A stretch of 64,000 nucleotides of DNA, taken from NCBI GenBank assembly GCA_947039275.1, contig CAMQYL010000008.1:1-64000 (forward strand), in the 5' to 3' direction. The notes beneath the pieces were generated by a model. That model searched no databases, was not told the DNA's origin, and saw only the letters and a list, made by a program, of their open reading frames with translations. A program made the translations under genes and the position numbers. Positions 31,744 through 39,885 of this stretch are shown here, one piece after another. The stretch is from Amulumruptor sp947039275. GTDB lineage: Bacteria; Bacteroidota; Bacteroidia; Bacteroidales; Muribaculaceae. Positions within the stretch are counted from its first letter, which is position 1, and each line of letters starts with the position of its first letter.

Positions 31744-31998
31744 TCACGGCACCGGGTCATATCCGTTGCCGCCCCACGGATGGCAGCGCAATATCCTCCT
31801 GACAGCCAGATACAGCCCTTTGACAGGTCCATGCTTGCGCAACGCCTCTATGGCATACTGGCTACATGTAGGAGTAAAACGGCACGACTGTGGCAGCATC
31901 GGCGAGATACTCAGCTGGTAGAAACGTATGGGCAATATCAGCAACGCCGACACACCCTTCCGCACCATCCTGACTCCCTTATTCGCCAGACTCTTCAT
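31744..31998 (-). CDS. yidD: Membrane protein insertion efficiency factor YidD
   Basis: An 84-residue protein, start set at 31998 (MKSLANKGVRMVRKG), overlapping the end of rnpA by 20 bases. The family core is complete: LPIRFYQLSISPMLPQSCRF, TPTCSQYAIEALRKHG and RILRCHPWGGNGYDPVP, with the conserved cysteines. An amphipathic inner-membrane protein that helps YidC-mediated insertion. It has the usual position directly after rnpA. Confidence 0.92.
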   Translation of the reverse strand: MKSLANKGVRMVRKGVSALLILPIRFYQLSISPMLPQSCRFTPTCSQYAIEALRKHGPVKGLYLAVRRILRCHPWGGNGYDPVP

Positions 31999-32407
31999 CT
32001 GTGTGCACTGATGAGGAAGTGATGGCATCCATTATCTTGACCATGGCTCGCTCCACCTTATGATATGGGAGCAGCTTGGGAGCTACGTATATCATCACTA
32101 TCTGTATGCGTCCCTCTGCTGGCAGACGGTCACGGTTGAGCCGCCACGCCTCCCGCACTAACCGGCGCATGCGCACACGGTCAACGGCATGGCGCAGACG
32201 CTTCTTGGGTACAGAGATGAGAAACTGAGGCACCGGGGCACCATACTCCCCCTCAGGCACCTCGCGCCACAACACGCGGAGCGGAAACGCCAATAACGAG
32301 CGAAGCCCGGCGACATCGGAGTCCCGGGCAAATATGCTGTCGATAGCCTGCTTGCTGCAGAGCTTCTCGCGCTTATACAGCTTCGCTTTCTGGCATGGGC
32401 TTGACAT
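31979..32407 (-). CDS. rnpA: Ribonuclease P protein component
   Basis: A 142-residue protein subunit of RNase P, which trims tRNA 5' leaders. It has the N-terminal YKREKLCSKQAIDSIF, FPLRVLWREVPEGEYG and ISVPKKRLRHAVDRVR, then the basic signature MRRLVREAWRLNRDRL. The arginine-rich RNA-binding segment is well kept. It starts 35 bases inside the end of hemD and overlaps yidD, indicating translational coupling. Confidence 0.92.
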   Translation of the reverse strand: MSSPCQKAKLYKREKLCSKQAIDSIFARDSDVAGLRSLLAFPLRVLWREVPEGEYGAPVPQFLISVPKKRLRHAVDRVRMRRLVREAWRLNRDRLPAEGRIQIVMIYVAPKLLPYHKVERAMVKIMDAITSSSVHTDEESGE

Positions 32408-33140
32408 TCTTCTTAAGAAATTGCTGCAACGCAGCTGTCATTGACGGAGTCTGAGGGGTCGGAGCCTCTATGTCGAGACGCAGCCCGGCATCCTTGACCG
32501 CCTTGGCGGTGGTGACTCCGAAAGCGCCTATGCATATGTCGCCCTGCTCAAATTCAGGAAAATTCTTCTTGAGCGATTCGATGCCCTGCGGACTGAAGAA
32601 AAGCAGCATGTCATAATCAAACTTCTCGTCAGGACCGAAATCGTTGCTGACAGTGCGATACATGACTGCCTTGGTGTAGTTGACACCTGCCTTGTCAAGC
32701 AGCGCATCGTCAGGCTTGCTGACATCGCTGACCACATAGAGATACTTTTCCTTGTTGTGCTTCTGGAGCAGAGGCACCAGATCGGCAAACTTGCCTGACT
32801 CTGCAAAGAATATCTTGCGCTTGCGATATACTATGTACTTCTGGAGATAGAGTGCTATCGCCTCCGATGTGCAGAAATATTTAAGCGTGTCGGGAATGGC
32901 ATAGCGTGTCTCCTCGGCGAGACGGAAAAAATGATCCACAGCACCGCGGGCTGTGAATATTATAGCCGTATAGTCGGGAAACGATATTTTCTGCTGACGA
33001 AATTCCTTGGATGTAAGTCCCTCTACTTTGATAAACGGACGGAAAACCACATCTATGCCATATTCATTGGCTATGTCATAGTATGGAGACTTATCTGAAG
33101 CCGGACGAGGCTGAGATACAAGTATCTTATTGATTTTCAC
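32373..33140 (-). CDS. hemD: Uroporphyrinogen-III synthase
   Basis: A 255-residue HemD-family enzyme that cyclises hydroxymethylbilane. The two-domain fold is suggested by ILVSQPRPASDKSPYYDIAN, YTAIIFTARGAVDHFFRLAE, LYVVSDVSKPDDALLDKAGV, AVMYRTVSND, LLFFSPQGIESLKKNFPEF and CIGAFGVTTAKAVKDAGLRL. HemD sequences are very diverse, but these blocks are typical for Bacteroidetes. Second in the operon led by DUF4271, 18 bases behind it; a possible own promoter lies inside that gene (33217-33224). Confidence 0.85.
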   Translation of the reverse strand: MKINKILVSQPRPASDKSPYYDIANEYGIDVVFRPFIKVEGLTSKEFRQQKISFPDYTAIIFTARGAVDHFFRLAEETRYAIPDTLKYFCTSEAIALYLQKYIVYRKRKIFFAESGKFADLVPLLQKHNKEKYLYVVSDVSKPDDALLDKAGVNYTKAVMYRTVSNDFGPDEKFDYDMLLFFSPQGIESLKKNFPEFEQGDICIGAFGVTTAKAVKDAGLRLDIEAPTPQTPSMTAALQQFLKKNVKPMPESEAV

Positions 33141-33158
33141 ACTCTTAGCTTTATGAAT

Positions 33159-33944
33159 TTACACTTTCATACCACATAGCCTCATCACGAGGACTAAGGG
33201 CGCAATTTCAAGAGTGCAAAGGTACAAAATAAAATACAATAAGGAGTTAACCCCCGTGTAAAAAATTCTAAATCCCTTGACGATAAATACCAATCTTGCA
33301 AGTACATACAGCCCGGCTCCTGCTATCCCCATGACCACCGCCCACGAGGGATAAAACAGCCCTGCCAGCGCCGGAACAAACAGCAGAAGCGACAGCAGCG
33401 ACTGCGACGCGTTGAAGCCCGAAACCCACTGCCGCTTGCCTATCTTGTCGGCAAATGTGAACCCCACAACATTGTAGCCCGTCAGCTGCACGATGTAAAA
33501 CAGCACTGCCACTCCGACCATCACCGGCATCAGCATCGACGCGACCCATCCGGGCAACGATGCAGCTCCGCCCGAGGCAAGAAGCCAGTTGGCTATCAGC
33601 GTGCCTTCGCATACACATGTCAGCAGCACGAACGATATCGTCACCCCCGTTTCTCCGGCAGTATGGTCGTCAAACACGTTAGCCCTGCGCCTGACGCTCC
33701 ACAGCTCCTTGTTCATCCTCCCCATGACGCTACGTGCATTGCGGGCATTCATGCTCACAAGCAGTATCACGAAGATGAATATCGACAGTATCCCGCTGTC
33801 ATATCCGGGCAAGGATTGACGCTCCATAGGTCTGATGCCGTGCAGATAGCCCGCTATACCGGTAGTATAGCAGGCTTGTTCGGCAGCAGTCATCGGTGCC
33901 TCGTTGTCATTGACCACCCGCACCGGCAGCGCTTTCTCCATCAT
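33159..33944 (-). CDS. DUF4271 membrane protein
   Basis: A 261-residue inner-membrane protein with about six membrane helices: about 50-65 (GILSIFIFVILLVSMNA), 103-122, 132-155 (WVASMLMPVMVGVAVLFYIV), 180-200, 203-225 and 235-258. It matches the Bacteroidetes DUF4271 family, which regularly precedes hemD. Function unknown. First gene of the hemD-rnpA-yidD-tatD series, with a REP pair upstream. Confidence 0.82.
   Translation of the reverse strand: MMEKALPVRVVNDNEAPMTAAEQACYTTGIAGYLHGIRPMERQSLPGYDSGILSIFIFVILLVSMNARNARSVMGRMNKELWSVRRRANVFDDHTAGETGVTISFVLLTCVCEGTLIANWLLASGGAASLPGWVASMLMPVMVGVAVLFYIVQLTGYNVVGFTFADKIGKRQWVSGFNASQSLLSLLLFVPALAGLFYPSWAVVMGIAGAGLYVLARLVFIVKGFRIFYTGVNSLLYFILYLCTLEIAPLVLVMRLCGMKV
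33217..33224 (-). promoter_or_regulatory. Possible internal -7 box before hemD
   Basis: Minus-strand TACCTTTG inside the 3' end of the DUF4271 gene, 76 bases before hemD. Could give hemD-rnpA an independent promoter. Confidence 0.3.
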
Positions 33945-33982
33945 AGAGATTCACACAAATATTAATTATAATACACAATCGT

Positions 33983-34063
33983 TGTAGGGACATGCCGTGG
34001 CATGTCCGCATCCCATATGGATGAACTCGATGATGGGCAGACATGCCACGGCATGTCCCTACA
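33983..34063. repeat. Inverted REP pair
   Basis: Units 33983-34009 (plus) and 34037-34063 (minus, with one change GCAGACA for GCGGACA). Spacer 27 nt. The pair lies 27 bases beyond the stop of the carboxynorspermidine dehydrogenase gene. Confidence 0.9.
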
Positions 34064-34090
34064 ACATACAATAAACCTTTTATATGTTTA

Positions 34091-35287
34091 TTACACTTCC
34101 AGATCGGCGTTGAGCTCCTCCTCCCAGGGCAGACCGTTAAGCGGCAGCTGCTCCATGAAGGGATCGGGGTCAAACTCCTCGACGTTCCATACGCCCGGCT
34201 TCTTCCACTTGCCGGTCAGGTACATCATCGCGCCTATCATGGCAGGCACACCGGTCGTGTAGCTGACCGCCTGCATGCCGGTCTCCTTATATGCCGCCTC
34301 ATGGCTGCAGTTATTGAATATATAATAGGTGAGAGGATTGCCGTCCTTGCCGGTGCCACTGATACGGCAGCCTATCGATGTCTCGCCATGGTAGTTCTCG
34401 CCGAGATCCTGCGGGTTGGGCAACACAGCCTTGAGAAATTGCAGAGGCACAATCTTCGTACCGTTATATTCCACCTCGTCTATGCGAGCCATGCCTATGT
34501 TCTGGATCACGCGCAGGTGTGTCAGATACTCCTGACCGAATGTCATCCAGAAGCGGGCACGCTTGATTGTGGGGAAGTTTTTGACAAGGCTTTCCAGTTC
34601 CTCATGGTAGAGGAGGTAGCTGTCGCGCTTGCCTATGCGCGGATATGTCAGCTGCTTGTGTATCTCGAGCGGTTTTGTCACCACCCAGTCACCCTCTTGC
34701 CAGTAGCGGCCGTTCTGGGTGATCTCGCGTATGTTGATTTCGGGGTTGAAGTTGGTGGCGAAAGCCTTGCCGTGGTCACCGGCATTGCAGTCCACTATGT
34801 CAAGGGTTTCCATCTCCTTGAAGTAGTGCTTGGCGGCATAGGCGGTAAACACTCCCGACACTCCCGGGTCAAATCCGCAACCGAGTATCGCCGTGATGCC
34901 GACTTTCTCAAATTTCTCCTTGTATGCCCACTGCCATGAGTACTCGAAGTGAGCCTCATCCTTAGGCTCATAGTTGGCAGTGTCGAGATAGCTGACACCG
35001 CACTCCAGACAGGCATCCATGATGGAGAGATCCTGATAAGGGAGAGCCACGTTGATGACCAAGTCGGGATTGTGGCGGCGTATCAGCGCAGCCACGTCAG
35101 CGGCGTTGTCGGCATCCACGCTGTCAGTGGTGATATAGTCCTTGCCTAAGGTCTTGGCAAGCGCGTCACACTTCGACTTGGTGCGCGAAGCTATGACTAT
35201 CTCGCTGAACACCTCAGGATGCTGGGCACACTTGTGCGCCACTACCGTGCCGACACCTCCGGCACCTATAATGATAACTTTACCCAT
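34091..35287 (-). CDS. Carboxynorspermidine dehydrogenase (saccharopine dehydrogenase family)
   Basis: A 398-residue NAD(P)H-dependent reductase. It begins with a Rossmann motif MGKVIIIGAGGVGTVVAHKC, then NVALPYQDLSIMDACLECGV, YLDTANYEP, ILGCGFDPGVSGVFTAYAAK, the polar FNPEINIREITQNGRYWQ and a C-terminal ATGVPAMIGAMMYL-like segment (YTTGVPAMIGAMMYLTGKW). Bacteroides use this enzyme with carboxynorspermidine decarboxylase to make spermidine by a route distinct from Escherichia coli; the sequence fits that group better than true saccharopine dehydrogenase. The decarboxylase is not in this window. Confidence 0.85.
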   Translation of the reverse strand: MGKVIIIGAGGVGTVVAHKCAQHPEVFSEIVIASRTKSKCDALAKTLGKDYITTDSVDADNAADVAALIRRHNPDLVINVALPYQDLSIMDACLECGVSYLDTANYEPKDEAHFEYSWQWAYKEKFEKVGITAILGCGFDPGVSGVFTAYAAKHYFKEMETLDIVDCNAGDHGKAFATNFNPEINIREITQNGRYWQEGDWVVTKPLEIHKQLTYPRIGKRDSYLLYHEELESLVKNFPTIKRARFWMTFGQEYLTHLRVIQNIGMARIDEVEYNGTKIVPLQFLKAVLPNPQDLGENYHGETSIGCRISGTGKDGNPLTYYIFNNCSHEAAYKETGMQAVSYTTGVPAMIGAMMYLTGKWKKPGVWNVEEFDPDPFMEQLPLNGLPWEEELNADLEV

Positions 35288-35434
35288 ATCTCTATTACTT
35301 TTATCAGATTTTCCTGGTTAAATATATAATATATGTGTCCCATATGCCATAAAAACGACCGTGACACCAATTACGTTGCTAATTTACACCTTTTTAACCG
35401 TTTATCCAAAACCACCCGACTCCCAACCCTCGAA

Positions 35435-35501
35435 ACCGCCAAATTTGGTAATGAAAAACCGCCAAATTCGGTAATGAAAAACCGCCAAATTTGGTAATGA
35501 C
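35435..35501. repeat. Three 23-bp direct repeats around CCAAATTTGG
   Basis: Three units starting at 35435, 35458 and 35481, exactly 23 bp apart: ACCGCCAAATTTGGTAATGA, the second with one change (AAATTCGG). Each holds a 10-bp palindrome CCAAATTTGG. A period near two helical turns puts the palindromes on about the same face of DNA. It looks like a triple operator, between two genes that both point left (upstream of the dehydrogenase). Confidence 0.75.
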
Positions 35502-35547
35502 CTTTTTAATAGACACCTAAAATGCTGACTTTTAATAAGTTATCAGA

Positions 35548-36543
35548 TTATCCCCAGGGGCGGGGGAATCTGTGCCGTGCAAGCCTCCATAGCAGCGTGT
35601 TGCCCACCTTCTTCGCCATCTTGCCTGGAGCGGTGTAGCTCATCAGCAGCAGCCAGCCCTCCTTCTTCAATCCGCAGTCCCTAAGCCACTGACCGAACTT
35701 CCGGGCAATATCATCGTAGTTTCCTGCAGAGCGGCAGCTCATGAATATATCCAGACATCTGTATGCAGCCTCAAGTCTATATGACTGCTGAGGCATTCCT
35801 CTATCTATCACCTCTTTCAGTACCATCTTCCACCACATGGCACTCATTCTATCATCGATAGTATTTGAGATACTTGAAGCCACATCTGACCTATATATAT
35901 AGGTGACATCTCTCACTACCGAAAAATCCCTCACCACTCTGCACAGGTCATACACCCACAGCCAGTCCTCTCCGTAACCGATGCCTGACCGAAACTCTAT
36001 GCCACTATCACGCAGGAGCTCCAGGCGTACCAGCTTGTTCCACGGAGCTGAAGGTATGAGAAAACTCATAAACAGTCTCCCCAATTCTCCCTCGTCGCTG
36101 ACATATCCCGTGTCGCCGAGATGACTGAGCGAATGAAGCCGTGCTACTCCTATGTAACCATCTTCATCAGTAAGCCTTGCTGCCCCCTGCACCATATCCA
36201 CCCCGGGATGCTTCATCGCCTCGGCTGCAAGACGGCTCACAGCTCCCGGAGCCAGCATGTCATCACTGTCTACATACATGACATACTCTCCGCGTGCCAT
36301 CTCTGTCCCGGCATTGCGTGCCGCGCTGACTCCGCCGTTATGCGGCAAGGTTACCACTTTCCACTCTACATGCCCTGAGTATCCGGCGATATACCGCCGG
36401 CATATCTCCATGCTCCTGTCAGTGCCACAGTCATCCACCACGATGCATTCCATGCCGTCATAGTCCTGGCTTCCGATGCTTTCAAGGCACTCCAGAAGCC
36501 ACGATTCCACGTTGTAAACAGGCAATATTACCGATATTTTCAC
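35548..36543 (-). CDS. Glycosyltransferase family 2 (A)
   Basis: A 331-residue GT2 enzyme transferring a sugar from a nucleotide donor to a cell-surface glycan. N-terminal GT-A fold: MKISVILPVYNVESWLLECL, IVVDDCGTDRSMEICRRY, GGVSAARNAGTEMARGEYVM and YVDSDDM (DxD metal site, about 96-98), then GYGEDWLWVYDLC in the acceptor half. No membrane helices. The acceptor and sugar are not deducible. It is divergent from a second GT2 gene, with a good promoter in between. Confidence 0.92.
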   Translation of the reverse strand: MKISVILPVYNVESWLLECLESIGSQDYDGMECIVVDDCGTDRSMEICRRYIAGYSGHVEWKVVTLPHNGGVSAARNAGTEMARGEYVMYVDSDDMLAPGAVSRLAAEAMKHPGVDMVQGAARLTDEDGYIGVARLHSLSHLGDTGYVSDEGELGRLFMSFLIPSAPWNKLVRLELLRDSGIEFRSGIGYGEDWLWVYDLCRVVRDFSVVRDVTYIYRSDVASSISNTIDDRMSAMWWKMVLKEVIDRGMPQQSYRLEAAYRCLDIFMSCRSAGNYDDIARKFGQWLRDCGLKKEGWLLLMSYTAPGKMAKKVGNTLLWRLARHRFPRPWG

Positions 36544-36576
36544 TTTGTAGATGTTTTGTAGAGCATGTGTTTACTA

Positions 36577-36607
36577 CAAATATACGCATAAGCAGCCATC
36601 TTTGCAA
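36577..36607 (-). promoter_or_regulatory. Promoter of GT2 gene A
   Basis: Minus-strand TTG (36607-36605), 20-base spacer, TATATTTG (36584-36577), 34 bases before the gene start. Fits the Bacteroidetes consensus in sequence and spacing. It overlaps the start of the divergent GT2 gene. Confidence 0.6.
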
Positions 36608-36608
36608 T

Positions 36609-37706
36609 ATGCCTGAAAAAACATCAACTCCCCCGCTCATATCGCTGCTGATCGTGGCATATGGAGCCGAACCCTATCTTGACGAGACCCTCAGCTCGGT
36701 CGTTGCACAAACATACCCTCACTGGGAGGCACTTGTGGTCGATGGCGACAGCCCTGACCACGTAGCTGACATAGCCCTGCGCTGGCAGCAAACCGACAGC
36801 CGCATCCGTTTTTTCCATACACCCGACGAGGGCGTCAACGGTGGCAGAAATTTTGCCGCCCGACAGTCACGCGGACAGTTTCTCATGGCTCTTGACGGCG
36901 ATGACCGCTTAGACCCGGGATATTTGGAAACCTGCCTCCGCGCTTTCGATGACCCGGTAGTAAAAGCATCCCTATGTCAGTGGCAGTTTTTCGGAGCGGA
37001 TTTCCCACCCTCTCCACTTAAATATACCTGTTACGAAGACCTGCTGATGATGAACGCCATCCATGTCACCACCATGGTGCGCCGCGAAGACTATTTCCGC
37101 ATAGGCGGATTTGACGAAAACTCTCTGCTCCTCCTTGACGACTGGGATTTCTGGATACGTCTGCTTGACGGACAGCCTGACGGTGCTTTGGTGATGAATC
37201 CCGCCCCGCTTTTCCACTACCGCCGTCGCCCCGGAAGCCGCCTGACCAAGATGGACGACCCTCAGATCCGTGCCGACTTCCAGCGATATATGTATCAGAA
37301 GCACGGTTATCGATACCGCCGCCATTTCGGCGATGCCGTCACCCCCCCAATGATAGCATACATCCCTGCCGACAGCATACGCCTGCTTGTCCATCCCATA
37401 AACTCCGATTCAGCTCCAACCTGCATATCCACACTAATATACGCCTGCATGGGATGCGCACTGCGGGATTTCCCTGCCGAAAGCTGCATGGCATACCTCA
37501 AAGCCGCCTCCGCCAAAATCTCCCCTCATCTCCCATCCACTCTGCCGCACCTCTCACCCCTCTACCGCCGTCTCGCCAAGCTCCTGACCAAAGACCCCAC
37601 CAGCTTCATCCGCAAAGTCCGCCGCCGAGAAGCCATCCGTGCCCCGTTTCGCGCTCTCTATTACCGCCTCCGCAATCATTGCTTCCTAAAATCATTCACA
37701 TTGTAG
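36609..37706 (+). CDS. Glycosyltransferase family 2 (B)
   Basis: A 365-residue GT2 enzyme. The start is set at 36609 (MPEKTSTPPLISLLIVAYG), directly before the catalytic fold; a frame open from 36567 would cover the divergent promoter. GT-A motifs: LISLLIVAYGAEPYLDETLS, ALVVDGDSPD, NGGRNFAARQSRGQFLMALD then GDDRLDPGYL (DGDD metal site) and LLLDDWDFWIRLLDG. The C-terminal 130 residues are arginine/proline-rich. The stop codon TAG lies inside the GTAG head of a REP-derived sequence (37702-37710), so the present C-terminus (SFTL) may be set by that insertion. The plus strand is extremely C-rich (5 G against 33 C at 37501-37560). Confidence 0.88.
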   Translation: MPEKTSTPPLISLLIVAYGAEPYLDETLSSVVAQTYPHWEALVVDGDSPDHVADIALRWQQTDSRIRFFHTPDEGVNGGRNFAARQSRGQFLMALDGDDRLDPGYLETCLRAFDDPVVKASLCQWQFFGADFPPSPLKYTCYEDLLMMNAIHVTTMVRREDYFRIGGFDENSLLLLDDWDFWIRLLDGQPDGALVMNPAPLFHYRRRPGSRLTKMDDPQIRADFQRYMYQKHGYRYRRHFGDAVTPPMIAYIPADSIRLLVHPINSDSAPTCISTLIYACMGCALRDFPAESCMAYLKAASAKISPHLPSTLPHLSPLYRRLAKLLTKDPTSFIRKVRRREAIRAPFRALYYRLRNHCFLKSFTL

Positions 37707-37801
37707 GGACATTGTAGGGACATGCCGTGGCATGTCCGCATCACAGGCGATACCATCATTCACAGTTGCATCTTTCGGACATGCCACGGCATGTCCCTAC
37801 A
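37702..37801. repeat. Inverted REP pair with duplicated head
   Basis: Plus unit 37713-37739 is preceded by an extra copy of its own head (ATTGTAGGGAC repeated at 37700 and 37711). The minus unit is 37775-37801. The extra head overlaps the glycosyltransferase stop codon. Confidence 0.9.
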
Positions 37802-37871
37802 ACATTGGTATTCACCATACCCTCTGCAACCATTTTTCATCCCTTTTTAGCATATTCTTCCCAAAAATAGC

Positions 37872-37879
37872 TATATTTG
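37872..37879 (+). promoter_or_regulatory. Probable -7 box of the AraC-family gene
   Basis: TATATTTG, 49 bases before the start codon. No good -33 element, which could mean activator dependence. Confidence 0.4.
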
Positions 37880-37927
37880 CCAATGATTTCATCATATTAT
37901 AGCTTTTTACTCCAATAATCTAAGAAT

Positions 37928-38845
37928 ATGCCCCTCTCTTTCGCCCAATTGACCACTCTGAGCAATTTCGCTACCGAGTGCTCCCTGCTTGACAACGAGG
38001 TGATGTTCGCCCACATAACTCCCAACAACGGACTCCCCGTGATCCACGAAGCCGTGCGCATCGACGGACTGATGATGGTAGTCGGACTCAAGGGAGAGCT
38101 TCATCTGGAAATAGATTTCAAAGAATGCGTCGTAGCCCCCGGAACACTTATATGCCTTGGTCTTGACAACATAGTACGCATACTGCCCGAATTAAGCCAT
38201 GATTTTGATGTCTACGCAGTAGTAATCTCCCCATCGTTCATGCGGGATATCAATATAGACCTAAATGTAGTCAACATCACATCACTTGCAAAGGCAAAGA
38301 GAGCAAAACCTCTACCACTGATACCACTGCACCCCGACGAACAGCAGATGATATACGGCTTGATTGAGACCATACATGCCTACAATTCCTCAAAACTCAT
38401 AGCCACCTACCGACGTCAGATCATCATGAATCTCGTCGCCACTCTCCTCTATCATCTCATGGAATGCGGTCAGCGTATGTCCGACAGTTCCGATACAGAT
38501 ACCGACACCATTACTACCGTCAAACCACGCCGTTCTCTATATCTACAGGAATTCATGGCTCTCGCCCAGAAATACCACCGTTCGGAGCGTTCCGTGGCAT
38601 TCTACGCCGAAAAACTCTTCATCTCCCCAAAATACCTCTCCTTAGTCATCAAAGAGACCACGGGGCGCTCAGCCAGCCAGTGGATCGACGACATGGTGAT
38701 TCTCGAGGCAAAAAACCTCCTGCGCTTCTCCGGAAAAAACATCCAGCAAGTAGCCTACGAACTCAACTTCACCAATCAGAGCGCCTTCGGCAAATACTTC
38801 AAGCACCTCACCGGCCTCTCCCCTTCCCAATACCAAAAGCAGTGA
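37928..38845 (+). CDS. AraC-family transcriptional regulator
   Basis: A 305-residue regulator. The N-terminal part (about 1-160) is a cupin-like sensing domain (MMVVGLKGELHLEIDFKECV, GTLICLGLDNIVRILPE). The C-terminal part (about 200-305) has two helix-turn-helix units: HRSERSVAFYAEKLFISPKY then LSLVIKETTGRSASQWID, and IQQVAYELNFTNQSAFGKYF with KHLTGLSPSQYQKQ at the end. The ligand and regulon are unknown; no metabolic operon is attached. Followed at once by a strong terminator. Confidence 0.93.
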   Translation: MPLSFAQLTTLSNFATECSLLDNEVMFAHITPNNGLPVIHEAVRIDGLMMVVGLKGELHLEIDFKECVVAPGTLICLGLDNIVRILPELSHDFDVYAVVISPSFMRDINIDLNVVNITSLAKAKRAKPLPLIPLHPDEQQMIYGLIETIHAYNSSKLIATYRRQIIMNLVATLLYHLMECGQRMSDSSDTDTDTITTVKPRRSLYLQEFMALAQKYHRSERSVAFYAEKLFISPKYLSLVIKETTGRSASQWIDDMVILEAKNLLRFSGKNIQQVAYELNFTNQSAFGKYFKHLTGLSPSQYQKQ

Positions 38846-38878
38846 GAAGTTCAAAAAACTTCTCACTGCTTCGTTTTA
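38839..38878 (+). terminator. Terminator of the AraC-family gene
   Basis: Stem GCAGTGAGAAGTT / AACTTCTCACTGC with a 5-base loop (38839-38869), then TTCGTTTTAT. The hairpin includes the stop codon. Convergent cysK could share it weakly. Confidence 0.85.
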
Positions 38879-38896
38879 TAAAACTTATAAGACCTT
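38873..38896. repeat. Short TTATAAGAN array
   Basis: TTTATAAAACTTATAAGACC between the AraC terminator and the cysK stop. A minimal member of the 9-bp-period family. Confidence 0.5.
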
Positions 38897-38899
38897 ATC

Positions 38900-39847
38900 T
38901 CACAGCGGATAATCCTCAAAAGCAAACAGCTGCGTCGATAGATACCGCTCCCCGGTATCGGGCAGCAACGCCACGATGGTCTTTCCGGCGTTCTCGGGCT
39001 TGCGGGCTATGTCAAGTGCCGCCCAGAATGCGGCTCCCGATGACACGCCGCAGAGCAGTCCCTCGGAGAGGGCAAGCATACGCGCACCCCTCATGGCATC
39101 ATCGTTGCTGACCTTGACCACCTCGTCAACTACCTCGCGATCGAAATTCTTCGGTATGAAACCTGCGCCAATACCCTGAATCTTATGTGGTCCGGCAGCC
39201 TCGCCGCTGATGACGGCAGAAGCCTCAGGCTCCACTGCCACCACTTTCACTTCAGGATTGAATTTTTTCAAAGCACTGCCTGTACCACTGACTGTTCCGC
39301 CAGTACCTACCCCAGCCACGAAATAGTTAATCTCGCCGTTGGTGTCATCCCATATCTCCAAAGCAGTGGTGCGTGCATGCACTGCCGGGTTGGCAGGATT
39401 GTCAAACTGCCCGAGTATCACGCTGCCCTCTGTGGCAGCTCTCAGTTCCTCGGCTTTTTCTATAGCTCCCTTCATACCTTTTGCACCTGGAGTCAGCACT
39501 ATCTTTGCTCCAAAAGCCTTGAGCAGGTTCTGACGCTCCACGCTCATCGTCTCGGGCATCGTCAGCACCGTCTTGTAACCCTTGACCGTAGCCACCCATG
39601 CGAGTCCTATGCCGGTGTTTCCACTGGTAGGCTCTATGATGGTAGCTCCTGGCTTAAGCACTCCGGATGCTTCGGCATCTTCTATCATAGCGAGTGCCAC
39701 ACGGTCCTTGGCGCTTCCACCCGGATTGAAAGCCTCGATCTTTACAAGAAGCCGAGCCTTGAGTTTCTCTTTCTTCTCTATATTGCTGACCTCCACGAGC
39801 GGTGTATTGCCTATCAGCTCAGCCAGATTTTTCTTTATCTCTCCCAT
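38900..39847 (-). CDS. cysK: Cysteine synthase A (O-acetylserine thiol-lyase)
   Basis: A 315-residue PLP enzyme making cysteine from O-acetylserine and sulfide. The start is 39847 (MGEIKKNLAELIGNTPLVEV); a longer frame upstream only reads through an AT-rich repeat and the end of cysE. The PLP lysine is in NPGGSAKDRVA (about 43-53). The substrate loop EPTSGNTGIGLA, the phosphate-binding GTGGTVSGTG and the C-terminal SSGAAFWAALDIARKP are present. It follows the serine acetyltransferase gene, so the operon covers both steps from serine to cysteine. Confidence 0.96.
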   Translation of the reverse strand: MGEIKKNLAELIGNTPLVEVSNIEKKEKLKARLLVKIEAFNPGGSAKDRVALAMIEDAEASGVLKPGATIIEPTSGNTGIGLAWVATVKGYKTVLTMPETMSVERQNLLKAFGAKIVLTPGAKGMKGAIEKAEELRAATEGSVILGQFDNPANPAVHARTTALEIWDDTNGEINYFVAGVGTGGTVSGTGSALKKFNPEVKVVAVEPEASAVISGEAAGPHKIQGIGAGFIPKNFDREVVDEVVKVSNDDAMRGARMLALSEGLLCGVSSGAAFWAALDIARKPENAGKTIVALLPDTGERYLSTQLFAFEDYPL

Positions 39848-39848
39848 A

Positions 39849-39885
39849 ATTATAAAATTATACGATTTATAAGAATTATACTGAT
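39849..39885. repeat. TTATAAGAN array between cysE and cysK
   Basis: AATTATAAAATTATACGATT then TATAAGAATTATACTGATTT: an array of the 9- to 10-bp-period family filling the cysE-cysK gap, so it becomes part of the mRNA leader of cysK. Confidence 0.65.
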
